Of a stretch of DNA of 64,000 nt, positions 23,871-34,505 are shown one piece after another. Numbering within the stretch: the stretch's first letter is position 1; each line of letters begins with the position of its first letter. The position numbers and the translations under genes were made by a program. This DNA comes from Lineus longissimus (lineage: Eukaryota > Nemertea > Pilidiophora > Heteronemertea > Lineidae), in NCBI RefSeq assembly GCF_910592395.1, contig NC_088326.1:5773001-5837000 (forward strand), written 5' to 3'. The notes beneath the pieces were generated by a model. That model was not told the DNA's origin. It did no database searches and was given only the letters and a program-made list of their open reading frames with translations.

Positions 23871-24906
23871 AAATGGCCAGGGCCATTGTGCTCACCTCAT
23901 GTGGAGGAAAGATGGATAAAGAGCATGGTATTGTGTCATGTAGTGTTAGGTTTGATGTAGGTCCAAGCAATTACAATTTCCCCAAAATGGCCAATTTACA
24001 GTACATTCGACCTCTGTGACCTTGAAAAGTAGGTCAAATCAAAGAAGACCCGGGTGACACATTGAATGGTTGTTAGAATTAGATGTACCTATGATATAAA
24101 ATTGGTGCCAATCGGGCAAGTCATTACTAGGAATAATGGCATTTTGAAGAATTTAGGATTTGGCCCCCTCCCTGGAGGCCAAACGGCAAATCAGATCGCA
24201 CCAAACTTCGGTACCTGAGATCACCTGACCAAGGGGTACATGTGTACTTAATTTGTGATCAATAGTCATTGCAGTTAAGAAACGTGCCATAGTTACGGCC
24301 TGACGACGAATTTACGCCATTTGACCTCTGTGACCTTGACAAGAAGGTCAAATTAAAAACCTGTGTGACATATACTGTATGGTGGTTAGATGTACCCATG
24401 ATATCAAATTGGTGGCAATCGGGCAAGAAGTTAAGGAATAATCACATTTTTAAGGTTTTTGGATTTTGCCCCCTGGTGGTCAAGTGGTGAATCATATTGG
24501 ACCAAACTTCGGTCCCTGAGATCACCTGACTAAGGGGTAAATGTGTACTAAATTTGGTATCAATAGTCATTGCAGTTTAGAAATGTGCCATCGTTACATC
24601 CTAACGGCCAATTTACACCATTTGACCTCTGTGACCTTGAAAAGGAGGTCAAATCAAAAACCCGGAGGATATATGATGCACCTTTGCTAGAAGTACCTAC
24701 CATATTTTTTTCAAAATTTCCCGAATACTATTAAGGGAGATATTGCATATTTTCACTTTTAACGTTTGGCCCCCTGGTGGCCAAACCATGAAACGAATCG
24801 GACCGAAACTTGGTCTCCAAGGTGTCATCACATAAGGGTACATGTGTACCAAGTTTCAACTCAATAGCTCTAACAGTTACGAAACGTGCCCTGCTAACGG
24901 ACGACG

Positions 24907-24965
<59 letters not shown>

Positions 24966-25022
24966 ACGACGGACGCCGCGGTATGGGATAAGCTCACCTC
25001 TGCTAAGAGGTGAGCTAAAAAA
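23871..25022 (+). mobile_element. Tandem-repeat element with GAC microsatellite and 3' hairpin, copy 1
   Basis: The left end GGCCAGGGCCATTGTGCTCACC matches the left end of the copy at 44918. Three units of about 300 bp follow (starting near 24005, 24320 and 24619), each opening with TTTGACCTCTGTGACCTTGA and containing CCAAACTTCGG and GTACATGTGTAC. Then comes a GAC tract (24900-24966) and a terminal hairpin AGCTCACCTC / GAGGTGAGCT followed by AAAAA. Internal tandem units, microsatellite and 3' hairpin recall non-autonomous Helentron/Pearl-like elements of marine invertebrates. No ORF. Confidence 0.65.
24900..24966 (+). repeat. (ACG/GAC)n microsatellite
   Basis: About 22 ACG triplets, interrupted by GGACG at both edges. 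It creates long Arg or Ser runs in the open frames, which are artefacts. Confidence 0.95.
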
Positions 25023-25669
25023 GAATCGACTATTTACGTAGAGATGCCGACGTCGGAGAAAACACTGGTCGCGGCACAAGTAAACCATATCGACTATGCG
25101 ATCAAAACTCGACAGAAAAGCTCATGATGTCGGTGTGTATTTGGCAGTATCGTATGATTGTCAATTTTGCCACGAGAAACGACACACTCTTGGCATTTTA
25201 TACAGATATTGTAACATGCCGAATGTCGTCAAGCAGGGAGACATGGCAAATGCGACCGGCAGGAGCGGGCAACATTGCGAATATCACACGGTCACGTGAC
25301 GTGTATTGGCCAATCATATGCACGGAATCGCACTTATCACAGGGATCATTGGATCCACATCTGTTCAACCCATTACATGTAACAAATTTAGTACATTTAT
25401 ATGGTATTCAAAGACTTCAGAGGGATCTTTCGTTGGCATCTTAAAATCTTTAAAAAATTGTGATTTGACACGCTATCAACTGGCCGTGTGTTTTAGCTAT
25501 ATAGTAGAAGCAAAGAGTAAAAATATAGTAGTATAAAGTAGTAACAAGTTAAAGTATTAGCAAAGAGTGTATACTTTTTATCAAGCATAGACAAGATCAA
25601 TCTATGCTTGTTCTTACATGTCTCATGCATATCCCTTTTTTTGCCATTTTTTTATGGTAACTACTTATA
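25023..25669. other. Non-coding, nothing recognised
   Basis: Overlapping short ORFs near 25096-25536 in several frames have no family signature and look like chance. Confidence 0.35.
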
Positions 25670-25925
25670 TAGAATAGGAGGCGACCTGGCAGCCCACAGC
25701 TTAGTAATATTTCCTCAATAATACCAATGGTCCTAAATCAAGCGCAAACATGCATGATAAAATGGCCTGCATTTTTTCTCGAACTATTTACACATCGGCC
25801 GAGGTGGGGAGGACAAAACATGACGAATATTACAAGTATGATATCGATTATCACTATGGAGACTCATCTATCCAGGTAGATTGATAGTTGGACACTTTAT
25901 AACCTGATAACTCTGGATAATATTG

Positions 25926-26379
25926 ACTTACATTTCATAAGCTTTCGGACTCAGCTGAGTATTTTGTCACATGATCACTCGTGACGTCATCGGGCGTAGT
26001 GATCGGCGGGGATCCCGAATTCGACTGTGCCCCCTCCTGACTCTGGTCCTCAAGATGTTACTCCAGATTGTTACTCCACCGCGGAACCAGGACATAACAT
26101 TGACATTGAAAGCGCCAAAGTGTTGGAGGTTGAACCGAGGTGGTACGAACGAGGAGTGAAGGAGGCGATTCACATTCGTACGTTGCAACCCACTCTTAAC
26201 AAGGACGGCGGCCGACACAATCTCTCTCCAATCTGCTGGAGTAACATCTTGAGGACCAGAGTCAGGAGGGGGGCACAGTCGAATTCGGGATCCCCGCCGA
26301 TCACTACGCCCGATGACGTCACAAGTGATCATGTGACCAAGGACTCAGCTGAGTCCGAAAGCTTATGAAATGTAAGTCA
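25926..26379 (+). repeat. Foldback carrying a Penelope-like element 3' end
   Basis: About 140-bp arms: GACTTACATTTCATAAGC, CTTTCGGACTCAGCTGAGT and CCCGAATTCGACTGTGCCCC on the left, all inverted at 26235-26379. The loop and right arm encode, on the plus strand from about 26100, AKVLEVEPRWYERGVKEAI, HIRTLQPTLNKDGGRHNL, then an open tail to TGA at 26368. W..RG.KEAI.IR...P.LN.DGGR is the end of the GIY-YIG endonuclease domain of Penelope-like retroelements. The left arm is an inverted copy of the 3' tail of this fragment. Confidence 0.65.
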
Positions 26380-26381
26380 AT

Positions 26382-27089
26382 GGTCTCGTTAGGGAGTTTT
26401 TCCCAAATGAACGCGATGATGACGTGCCCCATTAACATGACGTAACATCTATTTTAAAATGCGTTTCCAAAGTGAATGCATGAGGACAACCCATTTGTGT
26501 CGTATATCACTGGAAACGCCCGATTCCCCTGATTCTGCAGGATGTTAAATCGGGCATTTTATTTCTTTAAATAAATCATAAGCGTCGCATTTGCTCCTAG
26601 CTCTGTTCACCATCCCAAATGGCAATATTGCCAATTGGGCCGGACAATCACGAAAAACCCCAAATATTATACATTTCTTCCTGAATAATTCTTACAGAAA
26701 CCATTCTCCCATGAAAGACAGTTGCTTACGCTACACAAAAATCAAAAAAAATCGAGGGTCAGCCATTGAACTTTTGAGATATGTTGAATTTTGCACAAAT
26801 CAGCGAAAAACGCACCAACTGGCACTGGACGGCATTTCAACACGGGGCCGACGTACATCCCAAGTTCAGTGTACACATACGTCGGCAACAACAGTATAAA
26901 TGCGTAGTTTCTTGTTAGCCACCTATTGAGTAGCGCTCTAGGTTTCAGTAACTCAAAAACAACATGTATTTGCCAAAACAACTGCTGAATTAACACTGAC
27001 ATACTGTAAGGACCGAGAAATCAATGATTTTAGGAACTACGGTGGGGGGGGGGGGGGCATGAATAAAAAAAACCCTCCCTAATGAGACC
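26382..27089 (+). mobile_element. 708-bp TIR element (GGTCTCGTTAGGGAG), copy 1
   Basis: Ends GGTCTCGTTAGGGAG and CTCCCTAATGAGACC. AAT flanks both sides, a possible 3-bp duplication. A nearly identical copy is at 32480-33177. It contains a G13 run at 27044 absent from the other copy. ORFs of about 102 codons (26591-26899) and 86 codons on the other strand are open in both copies, but the protein has no recognised motif, so I do not call a gene. Confidence 0.75.
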
Positions 27090-27420
27090 AATATTATCCA
27101 GAGTTATCAGGTCATAAAGTGTCCAACTATGATATCGATGTTCCCCTACTGACTTTGGACTGTTTTATATATATTGCCCATTTCGGTAGATTACGAATTT
27201 TTCGCAGATTCCACTGAATCGCCAAGGCGTCGTTTTTCAGATGATGCGCTTGTCGGTATCAAACGCATCGCATCATCAGCGGCGGCAATGTAAGAAATGG
27301 ATTCTCTAAATCAGATGATGGGAAGATACCCTTTGTAAACATGATACGACTTCATAGATACTTCATAGATACCACATTATCGGTAAATCCTTATACTCAC
27401 GACAAATATATGAGACTACG

Positions 27421-27820
27421 TTTTTTTCATTCACACGCTAAATGGATTTTTTTCATCTGGTCTTCTTTCTTGTCGGGAAGCTTTGATATTGAACCACAAA
27501 ACACCGTCGTCCGGGTATTTTTGGTTGAGCTATCAACAATAAACTAAATGGTGTTGTGCCCGGTGTCTGGGCACAGAAAAAACTGATTCCGTTTCATAAA
27601 GTTGGATATTTTTATTTGAAACCTGTAAAAATACATGACATTTTGCACCAAATATAAATCATAAGTTATCAAGACAAAACAGAACTAATTGCAACTTGAA
27701 TAAATCGTGTTAATTTACGCTTTAGAATTAGTGCAATACAAACAATAACCTTTTTTGGCCAGTTTTGATTGTCCATTTGATTTAAGGCGTAGTGCTTTTC
27801 GCTCAACATTTACACAAGTA
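27421..27820. other. Non-coding, nothing recognised
   Basis: AT-rich sequence between a duplicon fragment and a MITE. No supported gene. Confidence 0.3.
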
Positions 27821-28263
27821 GAGACAAAACCACTAATGAATATTCATAGGTTGGAGGGCCGAGGCCTATCAATTAGACGAGTGCATGTTTTTAACTCTCA
27901 AGTACATATCTGGAGAGGTATTGAAAAAATATTTGCTGTGGCAAGTCTACAGATATAAAGAAATTATTTGATGAAAAAATTAATTTCGAATTTTGCTAAT
28001 TGGGTAATAGGGGGCGTGTTTTGAGTTTTTTCTGCCAGTTGGCTGAAAAGAGTGGAAATATCAAAGTCTGTCTAATTTGTCGATTATAAAAAAATTTCCG
28101 TGGTCAATCACCAATTTAAATCGCACCAGTTACTCGCAAGACTAATCCGTATATCACATCCGAATTTCAGTTTCACAACTCCACGCATTCTTTGATGCGT
28201 CGCGGTCAAACATTGACAATTTAACTGCTAAAAGGCTTAAAAAATCAATTGTGGTCTTGTCTC
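27821..28263 (+). mobile_element. 443-bp MITE with 4-bp target duplication, copy 1
   Basis: Ends GAGACAAAACCACTAAT and ATTGTGGTCTTGTCTC. AGTA flanks both sides. An inverted relative lies at 60001-60418 with its own different 4-bp duplication. Non-coding. Four-base duplications occur in Sola1 and Chapaev-type families, among others. Confidence 0.8.
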
Positions 28264-28984
28264 AGTAATTTACGTGCTAAAATGAGCAATTATAATTATA
28301 ATCATGAATTCAATCGATAATTTCAAAGCGTATTAAAAACTTACGAACATCAGGCTACAGTCCGAAATAAGATGACTGAGCACATAACCGGTGTAATGCC
28401 AGTCCCCCCGGAATCTAAGTCCGGATCTTTTGTTAAAGTGAATAGAGTAAAAGTCGCCGAGTTCCTTTGTTGAAGATTATATAGCTAACCCTTACCAAAC
28501 CATTAACCACATTCGTTGACAATACACAGCTATTGTTTGGGCTCCTGCATTCCTAGGACGTCCATTCCATCTACACCGGGACGCCAAACTAAACTAACGC
28601 TTCGCGGCAAAGTGAAGAAATGCGCTCCACCAACGAGAAATCGCGAGAGCTTAAAGAATACAATGAAAATCCAATTTAATGCGCGAATTAAACTAGGCGC
28701 CAAATTTGAACACGAAAAGAAATAAAAATGTATTTTCACCACTACTGTTTCAGCGAAACAAATTAGTCAGTGAAGTTGACCGAAGACCAATTAACGCAAC
28801 GACTTACACAAACGCCTATAGAAATTACAATTTAAATTGTCAAATTCTAAAACAAAAATTTAGGGTGACCCAAAATCATTATGAACTGTATAGTTACCAG
28901 TGGTGCATGCATTTTTTACCAACGTGTATTTTTAAAAGCGCATTTTACTTATTGTACCGATTATGTTATGTTTTATTTATATTG
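28264..28984. other. Non-coding; remnant of duplicon flank
   Basis: 28770-28880 resembles 35225-35330. The rest is unrecognised. Several short overlapping ORFs lack any signature. Confidence 0.3.
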
Positions 28985-29240
28985 CTGTGTAGATGTATCA
29001 ACGATGTATAGGTGGTTCGAGAGGGGCATTAAAGAGGCCATTTATATCCGTGACCTACAGCCGATCCTGAACAGAGACGAGGGGAGATAACCCGCCAGCT
29101 GCCTCAGATTTACACCAAGCTCTCATGTGCGCTCTGACGTCACTTCCGATCAGTGACATCAGACTTTAGCTGACGAAGAATCCAGATTGATTCGAGAATT
29201 TCTGGACTATTTTTTGACTATTATAAGCTGTGATCAAAAG
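28985..29240 (+). pseudogene. Penelope-like element 3' fragment
   Basis: The plus strand reads YRWFERGIKEAIYIRDLQP, then ILNRDEGR and a stop at 29088. This is the same GIY-YIG-domain tail as at 26100-26230, with DGGR changed to DEGR. It is followed by a GC-richer tail with two GTGACATCAGACTTTAGCTG-type motifs. No reverse transcriptase core is present. It interrupts the duplicon flank: matches to 35310-35350 resume at about 29270 (CACAGCGCATTACCTAGGC). Confidence 0.65.
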
Positions 29241-29612
29241 TTTTTAAACTACTTTGGATAAACTAAATGATCACAGCGCATTACCTAGGCAATAGAATCG
29301 TAAAAAAACAGATCAAGCCGAAGTCTGACTTTGGCAACAGAATTTGTCAACAGACCAATTTTCGTAGTCAAAACCACATAAGTCTTTTGCCAACTTAGAT
29401 TGGCCAAATTGACCAACCTATGATTGAGGTGCAGGCCTCATCGGTAAATACCAAGCATCTCCATTCTACTGCCTTTTAGAAGCACATCAGCAAAAACAAC
29501 AAGCTATTTTCGTTTAATTGCTCAAAAAACAATCAGTTGAAGGGCAAACTACAGCATCCATGTGAGCATGATCCATATTAGAATATATTCCGCCGAGACG
29601 CGGTACAGCAAA

Positions 29613-30644
29613 CTACTTGTGACGAGAAAGAAATGCCACGAAATTCTCTCGAAATATTCGATTCGAAATACAGTAGGCGACGAAGTTTAGGGCTGAATCG
29701 CACACAATGAGTACCAAGCCGATCTTTCTGCCGTAGTTGTGAAATAAACTGTCAGCGGCGAACTTGACGCCAGCTATACTCATTAGGCGATCAAGAACGG
29801 GTAAGGTCTCACATATTGTGAATAGACCTACCAACGCGATGATGGTGACGGTGGCCTGGGTTTGGCTCTTTTCTGCCTGGTCCCGGTTTTCCGCCATTTT
29901 TAGTCGCCTATGCATCGATTTCCTTACGGAGATGATGAGGATAATGTTCATCGAGTAAATAAGGACCATTGGCGTAAAATATAGTCCCACCATGTAGGTT
30001 ATTGTGTGGATCAAGTGCGAAATTTGTCGCCAAGACACGATCTCTTCAGTTAAACCGGTACACGGGTTGATTCCGACGCTTAGAAAACCATACCAGTAGC
30101 GGGGGCCATAGCATGCGAGAGAGAAGCAACCAATTCCGACAGCTATCTTGCCTAGCTTGCCCTCGTCGCAATACCTTCTCGCCCAAAGTGGAAACACAAT
30201 GTTCAGAAATCTTTCCGTTGTGATCAAGACGACCAGCCAGTTTCGGTTCATGAGAGAGGCGTAATACAGTGGGGTCGTTGCAAAAGATATCACAGAGCCG
30301 ATACGACTGTCTGGCCTCGCGAAAAGTTCGATCCTGTTTGAGAAATACACGATCATGTGACGCATAAAGAAATATATGAAACAAATAGTCAAAAATATTA
30401 GATCGCAAACGGCAAGGACCCTCAGAAGGAAAACTGATGTCTTGGCGATAGTTATCATCTTACGTAGAACTATTAGGTTTAAGAAGTTCAGAATCATTCC
30501 TATGAGAACAACAGGGGTTATTGCGCAGGTGTACAGATAGAAAACATCGGCGTACACGCTCTTGTAGATACATTCTCCTTGGAGGAGACTGCTCTCTGTC
30601 ACAACAGTCTTGAGACTGACTTGTGACAACGCTGTGTGAGCCAT
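29613..30644 (-). CDS. Class A GPCR, peptide-receptor-like, copy 1 (343 aa)
   Basis: Intronless ORF from the ATG in AAGATGGCTCAC. Seven hydrophobic segments at roughly residues 36-60, 69-93, 121-142, 166-183, 211-240, 263-285 and 305-327. Class A marks: LNFLNLIVL in TM1, Asp81 in LAVCD (2.50), TER at 143-145 in place of DRY, Pro225 in TM5, FTICETLP in TM6, and DSALNFVAYC in TM7, where an N-S-x-x-N-F pattern is typical of FMRFamide-type receptors. The second loop keeps a Cys (195), but position 3.25 is Ser120, so the usual disulfide partner is missing. The C-tail is short. It should sit at the plasma membrane and couple a ligand, probably a peptide, to G proteins; the ligand is unknown. An upstream in-frame ATG present in copies 2 and 3 is ATA here, so the second Met is the probable start in all three. 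Confidence 0.85.
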   Translation of the reverse strand: MAHTALSQVSLKTVVTESSLLQGECIYKSVYADVFYLYTCAITPVVLIGMILNFLNLIVLRKMITIAKTSVFLLRVLAVCDLIFLTICFIYFFMRHMIVYFSNRIELFARPDSRIGSVISFATTPLYYASLMNRNWLVVLITTERFLNIVFPLWARRYCDEGKLGKIAVGIGCFSLACYGPRYWYGFLSVGINPCTGLTEEIVSWRQISHLIHTITYMVGLYFTPMVLIYSMNIILIISVRKSMHRRLKMAENRDQAEKSQTQATVTIIALVGLFTICETLPVLDRLMSIAGVKFAADSLFHNYGRKIGLVLIVCDSALNFVAYCISNRIFRENFVAFLSRHK

Positions 30645-31546
30645 CTTGGCTATTTCAGTTGTTATGACATCGTTGTTAAAGATACATAGTTATATTTGCT
30701 ACTGTGTATTACACTACAAGTCCAAAATAGCCATGCACAGAGATAAAGGAGTGTTAAACCTGATCATATGATACATGTACTATAAAAATAACTTTAAGAG
30801 TAAAAAGCGCTGTCGTTTGAGACCGATGATTTTAAGTTGCGCCCACGCTTACCGAAGATAATTTTTACCCAGAGTAAATAAACAAATGCTTTGAGCCATA
30901 GTTCTTGGATTGGCAAAAGAATTTGCAGATATCTATCCAAAGTTTGGTGTTTTTTTGTATTTCGCAAAAAACAAGGGACCACTTTTCAAACATTGATTTT
31001 GTATTCGTCGGACTGGGGGTTTGGTCATTTTGGCTAAATAGCAAGACATAGAGGTAAATGTATTGATGAGGCGGAAATTTTACTAATGTGCAAAGGGTCA
31101 AATGTAAGTTCGTTGATAAGTTGTTCACACTAGTTAAATCCTTGCACTAACAATGCCGCAATTTGTCCATCGCATGGAGAGGGTCTCACCTCCGTTTGGA
31201 CTCCTGATAAACCATGGCCCCTACATAACGGGCCGGCTGCACCAACAACTGGATAGATTGTTCGAAACTGAGCAGGGTATTTCCTAACTAGATACGACAG
31301 TACATGGTTTGTGAAGCTACTTGCTAAGCAGAGAGTTTTAATTTCCACCCCTAAAGTCCACTCGTGTCCGCAATATCTGTGGTTAAAGGAATGGACGGCT
31401 TTTTAGTGCAGTACATTTGTTCTTCTTCTGGTTCATGATCATCAGTAAACCATTTTTCTGAACGTGTTTGATGCTTTTCCAATTTTGTTTCAGCTCGTAT
31501 AGAGAGTAGAAAAACGCGTTATTCGTTATATTTAGTAGATTTATTG
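30645..31546. repeat. Upstream flank of GPCR copy 1 (duplicon 1)
   Basis: The first 40 bases upstream of the ATG (GTTATGACATCGTTGTTAAA) are nearly the same in all three copies and may include core promoter or 5' UTR. 30880-31540 matches 39600-40970, the flank of copy 2 beyond its transposon, with landmarks AGTTCTTGGATTGGCAAA, GCATGGAGAGGGT and GTTTGATGCTTTTCCAATTT. No other gene. Confidence 0.65.
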
Positions 31547-32087
31547 TAAACCGCGAGATGCTGAATGCGAAATCACGAGATGCCAACCTCGGTGAGGGTA
31601 CCATGTGCCACATGATGTATTGCAAATATGGAAACTGAAAAGGCGAACATTCATTAAACCGAGTCTGTAGTAGGGAGCTATCCTTGTTTTGATTGGCCCA
31701 TTGAAATAGACTTCGCTGCATGTGCGATGTGTGGAATTTAACCTAATTTATAGCCTAGTTTCGGTGGTCAGACTATCCCGTGCTATTTTTAGGGATGACC
31801 AGACGTTCACTTAGTGCATGCCCTGTGTTATCGGTCAATCATATGGTGCCTTGTACCGCCAGGCGTAAGAGGAAAATTATCTTGATACATGCAGCATCCT
31901 GAACCTCGTGGTATTATACTCACAGTATACCTTGATTAGTTGCAAAAACCTTTGTGTATTGTCTTCAGCCCTACTATCATTGAATGGAGAAGTGGACAAC
32001 AGCATCAGAAATGGTGATTGTCATTGTCCAGGGAAGTCGAAAATCTTGTGGCAGAAAATAATGATTTCTCGATCGTCTCGCGGTTTA
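31547..32087. mobile_element. About 540-bp TIR element between duplicon 1 and family A
   Basis: TAAACCGCGAGA at 31547 is inverted at 32076 (TCTCGCGGTTTA), with partial further pairing (GAAATCA / TGATTTC). In duplicon 2 the flanking bases (TTATTTTTAGTACGCAC at about 40971) are contiguous, which gives the empty site. Non-coding. Confidence 0.55.
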
Positions 32088-32242
32088 TAACCAGTCTTTT
32101 TAGTACGCACACGTCCGGGCGCGAAAGACCTTCCCCATTACGTGGGTGTACTCCGAGATTTGAGTTCACGTCACCCGCTATTACGACGCAACGTCATTTC
32201 CATTTATTGTCGCAGCTGGGTAATCAAGGGCCATCCATAAGC

Positions 32243-33913
32243 GGGCATGGCGATTTAGCGGATCCTGCGGATTCTGCGGAACCTGCGGAATCTGGGCGGA
32301 ATCAGCATAAAAACAGCTCGAGAATATCGATATTATGATAAATTATCCTTATAATAAATATTTGTAATATTCCATAACTGTTAAATTGTCTAAACCGCTA
32401 AGATTATCAAGCATTTCGGAAAAACCCCAACATGCATGAAAAAAATGTCCGCATTCTATTATCGGACGATTTCCACATTGGTCTCGTTAGGGAGTTTTTC
32501 CCAAATGTACGCGATGATGACGTGCCCATTAACAGGACGTAACATCTATTTTAAAATGCGTTTCCAAAGTGAATGCATGAGGACAACCCATTTGTGTCGT
32601 ATATCACTGGAAACGCCCGATTCCCCTGATTCTGCAGGATGTTAAATCGGGCATTTTATTTCTTTAAATAAATCATAAGCGTCACATTTGCTCCTAGCTC
32701 TGTTCACCATCCTAAATGGCAATATTGCCAATTGGGCCGGACAATCACGAAAAACCCCAAATATTATACATTTCTTCCTGAATAATTCTTACAGTGACCA
32801 TTCTCCCATGAAAGACAGTTGCTTACGCTACACAAAAATCAAAAAAAATCGAGGGTCAACCATTGAACTTTTGAGATATGTTGAATTTTGCATAAATCAG
32901 CGAAAAACGCACCAACTGGCACTGGACGGCATTTCAACACGGGGCCGACGCACATCCCAAGTTCAGTGTACACATACGTCGGCAACAACAGTATAAATGC
33001 GTAGTTTCTTGTTAGCCGCCTATTGAGTAGCGCTCTATGTTTCAGAAACTCCAAAAAAACATGTCTTTGCCAAAACAACTGCTGAATCAACACTGACATA
33101 CTGTAAGGACCGAGAAATCAATGATTTTAGGAACTACGGGCCGCGCATGAATAAAAAAAACCCTCCCTAATGAGACCCAGACCGAGTTGGCAATAGGCCG
33201 CCGAGTTGGCCCGTAATCGTGTAAGTCGTTACGCACCTGAAAAACACACGTCATTTTCGCTCATTCGTTAATTTGTTAATATCGTGCAGAATACAATAGG
33301 GACGGACACTTTTTCCAGGGGACATTTCAAACTTCTACACTGGCCTGGTTGACACGTCTCTCTTTATTTTACAACATCGCAAAATTGTGCACGAGCAACA
33401 TACGATTGCCTTGATGATCCATCATTAAGATATTCAAGTCACATGATGACTGATGATGTCCAGGACTCCCAGATGACAAATCAGTTTAAACAGAGAATTT
33501 CCCACTCTCATGATAATAAATAAATAAATAAAGATTTTTCTACTAAAACGTCCACCCGAGTCAATCATCCCACTCTTGATGACCAAACAGCCAGCAAGAT
33601 CATGCGATGACAGGTGACAAGCCCGAGATCCTGGCAACGATCCTTAAACCACACCAAGTCCCAGGAGGCGAAATGACTAATTTTTGGGTAGAGTGACTCT
33701 CAGACACTCTCTTGATTTAGCTTGATTACATTACATCACGGCAGCGGCCACCTTCAGTGCCACCACGTGGGGCCTAATGGTATTAGGCTAAGTTTGGGGC
33801 GAAAATGCTGGGGGCGAAAACGTCAGGAAGCGAAACGACCGGATACCAATCCGCTGCAGCCCAGATTCCGCAGAATCCGCAGAATCCGCAGGATCTGCTA
33901 AATCGCCATGCCC
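32243..33913. mobile_element. 1.67-kb Mutator-like long-TIR element with 9-bp duplication
   Basis: TCCATAAGC flanks both sides (32234-32242 and 33914-33922). Ends GGGCATGGCGATTTAGC / GCTAAATCGCCATGCCC extend inward for about 60 bases through GATCCTGCGGATTCTGCGG. A 9-bp duplication with long TIRs is the signature of Mutator-like elements. No transposase ORF. Inside are a duplicon-flank-like segment (about 32290-32475) and the nested TIR element 32480-33177. Confidence 0.75.
32480..33177 (+). mobile_element. 698-bp TIR element (GGTCTCGTTAGGGAG), copy 2
   Basis: Nearly identical to 26382-27089 over its length, with the same ends. It lacks the G13 run (CGGGCCGCGCATG instead). The flanks do not show a matching duplication, so it may have moved with surrounding DNA or lost one side. 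Confidence 0.75.
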
Positions 33914-34142
33914 TCCATAAGCGTGACGTCGGAAAAAAATCTATATCTGCACCAATTCGTCACAGGGTAGATCCATGGCTCCAGGAAGTGCCTTCGTTCC
34001 ACATGGAAAGGATCCACGCATGAAGAGCTACCTCGGGTCCAATAGGAGACAACATCGGAAAAGCGTGATAAATCAGTCAGATTTATATTTTTTCTCTCAA
34101 TTTTTTGTGCAATTTGTTGATGGAAATTAGTTATGTGGAATA

Positions 34143-34505
34143 GCACTCCGCGAAGATGAGGTCACTGCAGCTGCTGCCCTCTATTTCCCCATCGCTGAAT
34201 TACAGGCAATGTCGGACGAACATGCGGTTTCGTAATGGATTCAGGCTTCCTAACTAGGGCAGTTAGATTCAATCTGGCACATGTCCGAGTGTTGGAAACA
34301 CTACATAATTGTTCTGAATATTTCTCTCTCTGACTCTATGGTATCATTCATGCTAAAAACAATGCAGGGTCATAGATAATTGACTTTGAAATAAGCTCAA
34401 ATGCGTAGAAATAAGTGTCGATGTCCGACTGTCACGTGACTAAAACGTCATCAATGTCTTATGCAAATGACCTTGTGAGCTATAAAAAGTAACTTCGCGG
34501 AATGC
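34143..34505 (-). mobile_element. 363-bp MITE with TA target site, copy 2
   Basis: Inverted relative of 21572-21934, same length, ends GCACTCCGCGAAG / CTTCGCGGAATGC, TA at 34141-34142 and 34506-34507. It interrupts family A at a point where copies 1 and 0 read GAATAGGAGG uninterrupted, so the empty site is visible. Confidence 0.85.

Larger units (their letters stand above)
25884..27130. mobile_element. Composite insertion bounded by about 42-bp inverted ends
   Basis: ATAGTTGGACACTTTATAAC ... GGATAATATT on the left is inverted on the right as AATATTATCC ... GTGTCCAACTAT. TATGATATCGAT occurs just outside both sides (about 25838 and 27125), and the surrounding flank is continuous in duplicons 2 and 3. 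Inside lie a foldback with a PLE tail (25926-26379) and a TIR element (26382-27089). Confidence 0.6.
25670..29612 (+). repeat. Downstream flank of duplicon 1, heavily interrupted
   Basis: Segments at 25670-25840, 27137-27420 and 28770-28880 match, in order, the flank downstream of GPCR copies 2 and 3 (34508-35330 and 41344-42150). Shared landmarks are ATAGGAGG, AACATGCATGATRAAAT, TTTCTCGAACTATT, CGGTATCRAACGC and GGG(T/C)G(A/C)CCCAAA. Insertions between them are listed separately. Confidence 0.6.

Noticed and set aside
24731-25088. Long Arg-run and Ser-run ORFs
   Set aside because: They are translations of the (ACG)n microsatellite in different frames, with no domain beyond it.
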